Assembly: GCA_947650285.1 (NCBI GenBank)
Contig: CANTFL010001335.1
Coordinates: forward strand, 299,834-363,833
Source: Hyaloperonospora brassicae
Taxonomy: Eukaryota; Oomycota; Peronosporomycetes; Peronosporales; Peronosporaceae
DNA: 64,000 bases
Direction of reading: 5' to 3'
Shown here: positions 12,470 through 21,338 of the stretch, in pieces
Numbering within the stretch: position 1 is the first letter of the stretch
How the letters are laid out: every line of letters begins with the position of its first letter
Notes under the pieces: generated by a model
What the model was told of the DNA's origin: nothing
Databases searched by the model: none
Seen by the model: only the letters and a program-made list of their open reading frames with translations
Program-made: the position numbers and the translations under genes

Positions 12470-13290
12470 AAAATTACCTAATCTAGAGAGCGCGAAATTT
12501 ACCAGAGATCACAAGATCACCCAGAGATCGCGAGATCAACCAGGGACCGCGAGGTAACACACAGACCGCGAGCCTGGACTCAGCTGCGTAAAAGTTGCGT
12601 GTAGACCAAGCCAAGGTTTGAGTGAGAGCGTACTTGGTGCACACTGTATAGGTAGAGGAGGACGATATTCTGGAGGGGGAGACGCGCGGCCCCGGAAGTT
12701 CAGAATACAGAAAGGGCGAGTGATATGTTAGTTTTCGGGTTTAATTGGTTCAAGTTAATTAGAGTTCAATTTGTTTCTAAGTACACGTGTCAATTTCTCC
12801 TCCGGTTGGATCATTGGCCACACGACGTCAGGAAAAGTTGCATACGTTAATCAATGATATCCATGGATTTCTGGCAAGGGATCGAGTACTCTCGAAGAAA
12901 ACCCACAACTACGATTAGACGCAGCAAACAAGTAAAGGCGAAGAGTGCAAGATCGCGAGACGGCTCGAAAGGTCAGAAAGCACGCGAATCAAGTATCTAC
13001 ATTGGACAAGACGATCTTGTAGAGATCAGGATAACTTATATTGAGCACCTTACCAGTGCACCCGCAATCGTGTGAAGTTTTTCACCCAACAGCATCAATC
13101 CTAAGCGCGGTTTAGCTCGGCATCGACTCGAGCTCATCTGGTAGAGTGCAACACGCCCTAACGACGGGTACACAAGTTGATCGAAGCATGCAACACGGAA
13201 TCGGAGTACCCCCTCCGGTAGTCGGTTGTCCAAGCTCCAGTGAAGAGTTGGGATCGATCACTATAAACAAGCGATCGCAACTACATCACA
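12470..13290 (+). repeat. Family G LTR, plus orientation (inverted copy)
   Basis: The reverse complement of 13036-13290 matches 7027-7270: both share the TGGTAGAGTGCAACACGCCC-type segment, the GCATCAATCCTAAGC segment and the GATCGATCACTATAAACAAG end. The LTR ends CACA at 13290 and is followed by the same short leader (ATAATGTGCGAG here, ATAGTGCGCGTG in the other copy). Positions 12501-12575 hold a tandem array of about 20-bp CCAGAGATCGCGAGATC-like units. The left edge is uncertain. Confidence 0.6.
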
Positions 13291-14329
13291 ATAATGTGCG
13301 AGCTCGGACCTTCGGGTGACTCGGAAACAAACTTGAATACCTTGGACAAAATAACAAGGTCAAGACTGAACCTGAAAATGAAGCGTCCTTGAAAGAGATA
13401 ATGTTACAGACACATTAAGGTGTAAGATCTCTTAATAACCACATATATTGGGAAGGGTTACGATGACAAGAAAGTACAAGAGGTAGAGCGATCACTCGAT
13501 CTGGAATAAAAATCCTCAAGTACTCTGTGAGGCCACTTCAGGAGCCACCGCGGATCGTGCTGCAAAGCACGATTCGTATGTCTAAAGCTCATTGGTTCAG
13601 ACCTGTCAAAGTATGTCCAAGACCACACCTGAAATGCCGCAGAAGAAGTCAAAAACTGCACGAGCATAAAGAAAGCGCACGGATCGAATATATATCTAAT
13701 TCCAAGATAACAGCGTTCCCTCGACCGATTAATTTTTTTTGAATACGGCATGTAGATAGAGAGCTAGAAACGTATAGATTTGGCGCAGGGACTTCACTAA
13801 AAGACGCTCAAAATATTGCTAGCTAGCGACATATTGCTCCGGATACTGAGACCGAAGTTGATTGGGACAATTCAAGTCCCCGTATAAACCCCAAGTGCTG
13901 CATCAAACATGTTGTATGGGTATGAAACGGGATTACATAACTACTGCATGACGCACGGTGTCGCAAGAATTTTTGAAGTAAGGAAAATGCTGAAGTGCGA
14001 TTTATAACACGGGATACGATAATGTCAATCGTTGTATGAGATTCTGATTCCTCTAACGGGCGAACACAACTCAAATTTTCACGTGAGATCGACGACAGCG
14101 AAAGTCCCGAGGGGATAATATACCGGAACCTCGCACTATGCATCAGACAAATTTTAGATAGAGGTAATAGATATGACCGGAACTTAGAGTAAGTCCCTTG
14201 GCCTAAGTAAGGCAATTAACTGCGAGATCGCATGAAAATCATCAAGGATGAGCCGCGCTCGGCAGCCGTTCGCGCTAAAGAGGAGTTTAGCTCGATCGTC
14301 TCCGTAGGATAATACGATTTAAGACAATC
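13291..14329 (+). other. 5' untranslated and decayed N-terminal gag region of the inverted family G copy
   Basis: By position this corresponds to the leader and N-terminal gag of the element whose LTR ends at 13290. Only short broken frames are visible. No other gene is recognisable here. Confidence 0.4.
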
Positions 14330-15543
14330 ACTCGTAGAGATCACGAAAACGACGCCAAGTGGTGGAATCAGCGCTCCACGGATTCGGATATCTATGATTG
14401 CAGATCTAAAGGAGTATAATGGGACGTAAAGAGATGGAGATCGGGCCAGGAGCTGGATCAGCATGGTCAAGTCCTCACTCCTACGATATCAAGCCCCATA
14501 TAAAGGGAATCGCGTAGTATTTAGCGATCCTATCAGGTCTTTGGCGGAACTGGTAGAGCCGGCTAAGCAGATCTACTCGTCGCTCATAAAAATACTGTTG
14601 AAAAATTTACGCAATATGGGGGATGGAAGGACGGACCTTGAGACATAATTACTACATAAAACATCAATTGGAAGAAACGACATTGAAGTATCTAAATCGC
14701 TTGAATGTCGCGTCGACAAGGGCAATGATACGAATTCGAAATGAATCGTCAGATGTACGTCGTGAAAACATGGATTATATCATCGGGACGATGGACGATC
14801 GCGATCAAGCCAAACAATAAAATCAGTGATGGCTGGGGGATAGAGACGACATGAAGGAAACGTTACGTGCTAACCAACGTACGAAAGTCGACGGATTCAT
14901 ACATCCACAGGATCGAACAAATATCTCCCTCGACCTGTGCCAGCGATTACCGTAACAATGGCGAAGCTAGCATGTAAAGTCAAGGCCCTCCGTGAGGATA
15001 TGAAAGACAGTTACTCGGACTTAGGTCTCAACGGATAGGTAGAAAAAGGTGAACCACGGAATGCGTATGTGGTCACAACCTCAGATCGCGGGATGAAATT
15101 CCGCGATCAGGGCGCTAATCCGTATGAGAATCTTCCCGATAGCAGTGTGAATCGCGTCACGATGAATAAAGCTTGCATTCACTTCAAATCGAGGAAACAT
15201 TACCATCGAGGGTGGCAAAAGGGATTGTTGCGCCTAAATGTGAGGCCGCAAAGGGCATTCGTCGGACAAGTGCTTGCACGTGTGTGCAGCTTGTGAAGAG
15301 ATGTATGCAGATTGCAAATGCTTTATACAGACATTCTACACTTTGTTTCGGACGTTTTACGTGTCCAGTAAGCATGCAGGAATGTTTACGTCAAGATCGA
15401 AGTGATGTTAAGGTAGGACGCTCGCCAGGATGGAACCTGGCACGAGCCAAGCGTTCTAGGCTTTGCATTTATGCACTTGTTAAGAGAAAACAAAGGGGTC
15501 AAGATTTTATCGACCGGATCGATCCAATCGCTTATATAGGTGG
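14330..15543 (+). pseudogene. Gag / protease-region remnant of the inverted family G copy, cut by element 1
   Basis: Plus-strand frames repeat the family G Gag in order: SGGISAPRIRISMIADLKEYNG (about 14360), SWISMVKSSLLRYQAPYKGN (14463), YYIKHQLEETTLKYLNRLNVAS (14650), RIRNESSDVRRENMDYIIGT (14730). A decayed zinc-knuckle zone follows (CIHFKSRKHYHRG near 15180), then RLCIYALVKRKQ and IDPIAYIGG up to 15543. The last words match 4677-4560 of the other copy (LCMYSFVKRQR, INPIAYIRG), after which homology stops abruptly at the LTR of element 1. So element 1 lies within, or at the edge of, this older copy. Confidence 0.75.
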
Positions 15544-15935
15544 TGTAACGGGGCACACCCTTGCGTGAACTTAACGCAAGGGTTTCGGTGCGCCCGACAG
15601 ACGTACACGAGGCAAGCGAGGAAGCGTAGGTAAGGTAAAAGTAGAACTGTTATATTAATATAATTAAGTCTTTAACCACTGACTCTCTGTTTGACTTAAC
15701 TTAATTATACTAATCTAACTGAGTGTATGGTGACGTCTCGTCACCACTCATTGCGCGTGTCTTGCGGCGATTGGTGGGTTGATATCGTCAAGATATCAAC
15801 CAATGAGCAGACTCTTTGGTCGACCCTTCAATATCACCACTTTGGTGATATTGTTAAAATAATATGCAACTTCATATTTTTTATTGTCATTATCTCTTCA
15901 AATGACAATTCCATGTAACGAGCTGCCCCGTTACA
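15544..15935 (-). repeat. 3' LTR of element 1 (392 bp)
   Basis: Plus-strand termini are TGTAACGGGGC and GCCCCGTTACA, a perfect 11-bp inverted repeat. Internally it is a string of hairpins: arms CCCTTGCGT / ACGCAAGGG at 15558-15582, a GTGACG-type hairpin near 15731, GTTGATATC / GATATCAAC near 15779-15801, AATATCACC / GGTGATATT near 15829-15851 and TTGTCATT / AATGACAA near 15884-15907. Because gag-pol is on the minus strand, this copy is the 3' LTR, yet it also lies just upstream of the antisense ORF at 16065. Confidence 0.93.
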
Positions 15936-15946
15936 TCACCCCCTTA
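15936..15946 (-). promoter_or_regulatory. Polypurine tract of element 1
   Basis: On the minus strand the bases directly before the 3' LTR read TAAGGGGGTGA, a purine-rich run expected to prime plus-strand DNA synthesis. Element 2 has the equivalent AAAGGGGGGTGA at 43641-43652. Confidence 0.65.
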
Positions 15947-16064
15947 ACGGATAGTCACCGTGTGACTATCAAAAATATGGCGGCGATCCGTTGGGCACCA
16001 GTGGGACAGGGAGCACTCGTTGGGTCCTTTCCATTCACTTTCCGCTTGACCTCGCATAGTTAAC

Positions 16065-17270
16065 ATGGCTATGCGAGGTGACTCAAGACCCGCAAAGCCC
16101 GGTGCTGTGCCAGCCTCTGCGGCAGACGATTCGTCGTCTGCTGCTCCTTCTCCGCGTGCAGCAACAGGTGCTGCAGGTGCACGAGGTATCACACCGCGTG
16201 CGCATGATGACCCCGACATTGAGGTCATCTATGTTGGCGAGTCAGACGTGTCTGACTCGGGCAATGCTCCAGAGGCGTCTCGCTCACCGGCGACGCCTCA
16301 GTATTCGCCAAGGCCACTGCCGAACGAACGGACTCGTGATTCGCATCACAGTCTGTTCGGCTGTGATGACGATGATCAGGGTGGTGAGTTCTATTCTTCA
16401 CCACCGCCGGCTCGTGCGTCTTTGCACGAGCGTGATGACGATGGCGTGAGCCGTCGTCAATCTGGGAGCCGTGGTACCAACAAAGGTACCACTGTGAAGC
16501 GTGATGAGCTGAAGCCGTGGCGGTTGCCCGAACGGCTCATCAATAGCTTGTCTCACAAGACAAGCCAACACAATCGAATACCTTTATTCGATGCGACTGA
16601 TCTTCACAGCTTGAGTTCCAGCGCGAATAACTTTCGCGCTGAAGAAGATTTTTATCTCGATGTCTTTCTTAGACATCGATGGTACAATGGCAACCAAAAG
16701 CGTGACAAAGCCTCGCTTTTGGCTACGTGGAACGCTTTTGTTCAAAACGTAAAGAATTTTGGACGAGAAGGGTGGCTCAAGAAACTTGAGGCGACACGCC
16801 TCAGGTTCGAAAAGCGAACGCCAACCGGTGCTAGGTACCGGTTGCACTGTCTGTCGAGTGAGGCAGACATTCCTTGCCCCACATGGGTAGACCCTTGTGC
16901 GAGTTGTGTTGACAACTCGCAGCGTGCACATAGGGACGTGTTTTCCCTAAGTTCGCCCTGGGGAAGGGCACACATCTCGGCTGAGATGCGTGACGCGATT
17001 GCAAACTTGCAATCCGTCTGGAAGCGCCTAGAGCGCGTGTTTACCGATGGGCCACAAGGCCAATCAGATGAGTCTCGTCATACTGGCGGTAGAGACCTTC
17101 AACATCCATCATCAGCTGAAAGCGGGGCTCCCAGCTGTTCCAAGAGGGTGGATACCCCCGCCACTGGACGAGGTAGCTCGTCCTTGATCCTAAATCGTCA
17201 CGGTGATTCAAGATACGCACCACTAGAAAGCGTTGACCACCGTGAGCATCCACCAAAGGATGTGGTGTAG
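16065..17270 (+). CDS. Antisense ORF of element 1, conserved protein of unknown function
   Basis: A 401-codon ORF on the strand opposite gag-pol. The first third is low-complexity and Ala/Ser/Asp-rich (residues about 1-140). The middle (about 175-310) is the best-ordered part, with EEDFYLDVFLRHRWY, NVKNFGREGWLKKLEATR and FEKRTPTGARYRL, and then a Cys cluster (CPTWVDPCASC). Element 2 has the same protein in decayed form, including EYHINVFFRHRWY and KNVGRDAWLIKL. The stop at 17268 is a single TAG; the same frame stays open to 17537. The ATG lies in the 3' arm of a 10-bp hairpin. I do not recognise the family. The C-terminal part overlaps the chromodomain coding region on the other strand. Expression is unproven; the LTR upstream could serve as promoter. 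Confidence 0.7.
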   Translation: MAMRGDSRPAKPGAVPASAADDSSSAAPSPRAATGAAGARGITPRAHDDPDIEVIYVGESDVSDSGNAPEASRSPATPQYSPRPLPNERTRDSHHSLFGCDDDDQGGEFYSSPPPARASLHERDDDGVSRRQSGSRGTNKGTTVKRDELKPWRLPERLINSLSHKTSQHNRIPLFDATDLHSLSSSANNFRAEEDFYLDVFLRHRWYNGNQKRDKASLLATWNAFVQNVKNFGREGWLKKLEATRLRFEKRTPTGARYRLHCLSSEADIPCPTWVDPCASCVDNSQRAHRDVFSLSSPWGRAHISAEMRDAIANLQSVWKRLERVFTDGPQGQSDESRHTGGRDLQHPSSAESGAPSCSKRVDTPATGRGSSSLILNRHGDSRYAPLESVDHREHPPKDVV

Positions 17271-17334
17271 GAAAAAAGACCTCCTCCAGATGATTCGGCT
17301 CACCATCTCGACCCTTACGAGATGGATCGCGCAA
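17041..17334 (-). pseudogene. Integrase C-terminal chromodomain of element 1
   Basis: The minus-strand frame gives HPLVDAHGGQRFLVVRIL, then SYLVQWRGYPPSWNSWEP and DVEGLYRQYDE. This matches the chromodomain pattern (YLVKWRGY, then a W-EP pair). Chromodomains at the end of integrase mark chromoviruses and direct insertion towards particular chromatin. The domain is in a different frame from the preceding integrase part (17541-18017), so at least one frameshift or stop separates them in this copy. Positions 17041-17270 also encode the end of the antisense ORF on the other strand. Confidence 0.8.
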
Positions 17335-17537
17335 TCAATGAATTGCGCGATGAATTAAAGCACGAGCGCGACCGGCGCTACGCTTTGACTGATACCGTGC
17401 GGAAGAACCGCAAGGATTGCAAGGCTGATCGGGCAAGAGATCACGCCGATAATGCCACAGCGCAGCTTCAGGTCGAGCGGGATCTCCGCTCCCTTACGGC
17501 AAGCTGGCGACAGCTCGCGGGGAGACAACTCGGTTGA
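17271..17537 (+). pseudogene. In-frame continuation of the antisense ORF (coiled-coil tail)
   Basis: Directly after the TAG at 17268-17270 the same frame runs on for 88 codons. From 17322 it reads as a charged heptad-like helix (MDRAINELRDELKHERDRRY) with frequent Arg/Asp/Glu. Element 2 keeps this frame open across the same junction (KDVVEEENPPL, then MDRAIVELRENLENKRDRRY at 45218). The simplest reading is that the ancestral antisense protein was about 490 residues with a coiled-coil tail, and that element 1 has acquired one nonsense mutation. Confidence 0.6.
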
Positions 17538-17540
17538 GTT

Positions 17541-18271
17541 TTACGGTATCATATCTGCGCAACTAGACGGATCGTCTGGAGCGCGAACGCAAGAACTTGA
17601 TGGATGTTCTTGAACGTGAGGGCTATCTTCATCGGAAGAAGAAGGCTCGTACTGACAGTACGGCCTGAGCCTCCCCACGTAAAACGTAGGATGCGTGCGC
17701 ATCTTACGTGGCAATTCGATCGTGTATGCATTGCCCTTGCGATGCAACACTCGAAATGGCCCAATGTATTTCGACAGTAGTTTACTACTGCCGACACTAG
17801 TGACTGCATGTCCAGGTAAGTTTACCGTAGACAGTAGTACTAGGTCATTAATCTTAATTGAAAAAACATTTGCTCTTCCATTCTTGTCTGCGTTCCGTTT
17901 CTGGCGGTCCACCGCATTTGCGATGGAGTCATGAACGAAATGGACTACCGCCTCTCGAGTCAGCAGGAAGTTCTCTGCTGACTCTTTGTTTTGTCTTTCA
18001 GTGCGCTTCGTTCGCACTGCTAAGAGATTGCTCTCTTCTTCAGCAAGGTTGTCTTCTTCCTCGCTGGCATAATCGTTGACGATGCTGAATATACCAGCAT
18101 CGTCATCATCATCTGAGTCAATAATAGCGGCGACGCTATTATTGAGGTGATCTTTTTCATCGATGTCGACTTGATCGACATCGGCATCATACGTGACGAC
18201 GTTAGCGTCGACACGTGATGAGCAAGAGCCAAAACGGTTTTTGCTCGAGCGAGTCCCTCCCCCCTATCCAA
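17541..18271 (-). pseudogene. Integrase C-terminal part (acidic insert and GPY/F module) of element 1
   Basis: The frame 18017-17541 reads VHFVHDSIANAVDRQKRNADKNGR, the INDLVLLSTVNLPGH strand, and then the GPY/F-type module KYIGPFRVLHRKGNAYTIELP ending HPTFYVGRLRPY, followed by a Ser/Asp-rich tail. Just upstream (about 18240-18020) the same chain carries a strongly acidic stretch (VDQVDIDEKDH, then IDSDDDDDAGIFSIVND). Element 2 has the same insert. The segment is out of frame with the catalytic core (18433-20865), so this copy has a frameshift near 18310. Confidence 0.75.
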
Positions 18272-18432
18272 GATTCACACTCTATAAGGGCGGGTACACG
18301 TGGATGGCGTAGGCCATTCACGTAAAACGGTGTGTGCTGTGTGGAAGCATGCACCGAATCATTGAAGGCGAATTCCACCATGGGTAGGAATTCGCTCCAA
18401 CTCGGAAACGAGTGGACATATCCTCGAAGGAT

Positions 18433-20865
18433 CTATTCGAGGACACGGTTCACACGTTCCGTCTGACCATCTGTTTCTGGATGGTCAGAAGTGGACATCT
18501 TCAATCGTGTTCCGAGAGTACGGAACACGATTTGCCAAAATGCCGCCGTGAACCGAGGGTCACGGTCGGATACGAGTTCACGAGGTAACCCGAGGAGTCT
18601 AAAGACCGTGTATAGAAAGACACGAGCACAATCTTGAGCCTTGATCGACTCAGGGACTGCAGCAAGATGGACCATCTTGCTGAATCGGTCAACAAACACA
18701 AGAATACCATTATTCTTGTGAGCGTCTTTGGGGAAACCGAAGACGAAGTCCATTGAAACGGACTGCCAGCACTCTGTCGGAACAGGCAGAGGCTGCAATG
18801 GCGCACGGGATGAAGGACTAGGCTTCACCCGTTGACAAACCTCGCAAGCACGTTTGTACTTGCGAACAAACTGATACTGGCGTGGCCAGTAAAAGTCACG
18901 ACTTACCGTGAGGTAAGTCTTTTCTCTACCACGATGGCCGCCTGTTGGGGCATCGTGACACTCATACATGATGCGTAAACGCAAATCATGATGAGCAGGT
19001 ACGACGCCACGAGGCGTGTCGTCGGCAACAGCTGTATAGTACAGCAATCCGTTGCGTGTACTATACCGATCCGAGGATGATCGGTACAAAGCCGGTAAAT
19101 CCCTCATTGATTTACTGGCTGGATTCAACAGATGATCCATCAATCGCAGAAGATCCTTATCTTCCGCGTATGCCTTTCGTACGTCGTCAAGTATACTTGA
19201 CGACGGGACACTGACTGACAGTGTCGCAACAGTGGGCTTATCCTCACTGTTGGATTGTGCGTCCGGCTCGAAATCGGGCCGGCGCGAGAGCGCATCAGCG
19301 ACGACGTTCAGTCGTCCTGGTATGTAATGCACGGAGAAGTTATACTCCGCGAAGAAAGACAGCCACCTCGCCATTCGTTGCGAGAGGTGTGGGCTGTTTA
19401 CGGCCGTGCGCAGTGACGCATGGTCCGTATAGACGATGAACGGTCTATCTCCCAAGAGATAGACGCGAAACTTAGCTAGTGCGTACTTCATGGCAAGGAT
19501 TTTCTTGTCATGCAATGGGTAATTACGCTCAGCTGCTTGCAGCTGACGCGACTGATAACAGATGACGCTCTCCGCGCCATCTGCGTCGAACTGCATTAAC
19601 GCACAGCCGATCGCAAAATCGCTGGCGTCACAGACCACATGAAATGGTCTGTCCTGATCTGTAATCGCCAATATCGGCGACTGCATCACGCTTGGCTTGA
19701 TACCTTCAAATGAACGCTGGCACTCAGCGTTCCATGTCCACTTCACATTTTTCTTGAGTAAACAAGAAATATGAACAGTCATCTCGGCGTAGTTGCGCGA
19801 GTACTTGTGCAAGTACGCCGCTAGCCCAAGGAACTTCCGCAGTCCCTTGACATCGACTGGCAAGAGCCAGTCTGTGCTCGCCTTGATCTTTTCGGGATCA
19901 GGGCGTACGCCGTGTTTACCCATGATGCACCCAAAAAGTGGTATTTCGCTTGCCGCGATTATACACTTCTTGAGGTTGGCGTACAACTTATACTTGCGCA
20001 TAAGTTGAAGAACCTGACGAACGTGAGTTCTGTGAACTTCAACGTCTATCTTTTCGTCCGTAGCTCGGCTATGGACGAACACATCGTCGAAGTAACTCGG
20101 TGCGAAATCCCGCACCGGTCTCAACAGATTTGTGACACATCTGTTGAATGTTGCAGGGGCATTACTCATCCCCTGTGGCATCACTAGCCACTCCCACAGC
20201 ATCCCGCTGGGTGTACTCACTGCTGTGAACGGGATATTTCGTTCACGCTTGAGGGTCTAGTAGAATCCATCCATCAGATCCATGGACGAGAAGATGGTAC
20301 TCTTTGACATACCATCTATGATTACGTCCTTCCTCGGTATCGGCGTCCAAGCCGGTACCGTTGCAGCATTCAATTTGTTGAATGCGTGCACTATCCGCCA
20401 CCCTCCTGTGGCCTTTCGCACACAGAAGGTCGGAGAGCTGTGAGGGGATGTTGATTCCCTCACATGGCCCGCTGCTAAGCGATCGGCATAGAACTTGTCA
20501 ATCGCTAGTACTTGTTCACGAGGCAGTGGCCACTGCTTCATGACACAGTACTTCGAGCCCGGTCTGAGTTCGATCTCGTGTCGAGTGCCTTTATCCTTAG
20601 GCAACTCGCAAGGTACGGATTCAGGGAACACATCCCTGAATTTGATCAAATCCTTATACAAAGGATTTGCCTGAAGTGACTCCCAGGATTGAGACGTGTA
20701 TCGCTCAATCCGAGTCTTCTCATCGAGGACACTTTCGTACATCGATGAGCTGCTGAGAACCCGTTCGGTCTCTGTATAAAACCGTTTCCGATCGGATATC
20801 GATGATGTGCTCGTCCTCTGCGACAAGTATGCAGATCTGCTTGACTTTGCCACCACGCAGATCAC
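18433..20865 (-). pseudogene. Pol of element 1: reverse transcriptase, RNase H and integrase core
   Basis: One frame from 20865 to 18433, interrupted by a single TAG at about 20259 (after DLMDGFY). RT boxes: KYCVMKQWPLP, SSPTFCVRKATGGWRIVHAF, LVMPQGMSNAPATF and the catalytic SYFDDVFVHS. RNase H: FHVVCDASDFAIGCAL, then RNYPLHDKKILAMKYAL and FIVYTDHASLR. Integrase zinc finger: HD...GGHRG...CEVCQRVKPS. Core: SMDFVFGFPKD (first Asp), SDRDPRF (second Asp), DGQTERVNR (Glu). All catalytic residues seen are present. The frame stops right after RVLE at 18433, where relatives continue (E-D-I-L-R), so the stop replaces one residue. Together these would copy and insert the element. Confidence 0.9.
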
Positions 20866-21338
20866 ATAACAACCGTTTTGGTTCTTACGTTGACAATTGT
20901 AAGATCTCCGAAGTTAACTTCGGAGGCACAATCAGATCATGCGTATAAGCGCAAAGCTTGATCCGTCATTAACCAAGACGTTCAACGTCTTGGTTTCTTC
21001 CTGGGAACTTGCTTCCACAGGTTGCTGATGGCCTGATCCCTCAGCAAGCGACTCTTGAGGAACTCCTTCCTCAAGTACGTGGGGACTTATTCCCTCGACG
21101 TCTTCCGACTGTGGCTGTGCAAGCACAGTCAGGCACCGATCCTCTACGGTCGACTCTCCAGTCGACCCAGGATTTTCATGTTGCCCCTTGGGGGCAACAG
21201 GTTTCTTTCTTCTAAGATGCTGCCCGCTAGGCACGCATCCATGTCCCGGTCCACTCGACTTCTTCGAGTGGTGGACCTTCGGCGCAGCCTGTACTTCTGT
21301 ACAGCCGCCGGGAGCTTGCTCCACAGTGTAGTGATCAA
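20866..21338 (-). other. Protease-RT linker of element 1
   Basis: Low-complexity coding sequence between the protease end and RT, read in part as a minus-strand frame 21396-20932 that includes KTLNVLVNDGSSF near its end. Element 2 has the same phrase (MNVLVKDGSS at 48852). Two frames are needed to cross the region, so a frameshift lies here. Confidence 0.5.

Noticed and set aside
17322..17537. Separate small coiled-coil gene
   Set aside because: It is in the same frame as the ORF ending at 17270 and continuous with it in element 2, so it is treated as the tail of that ORF.
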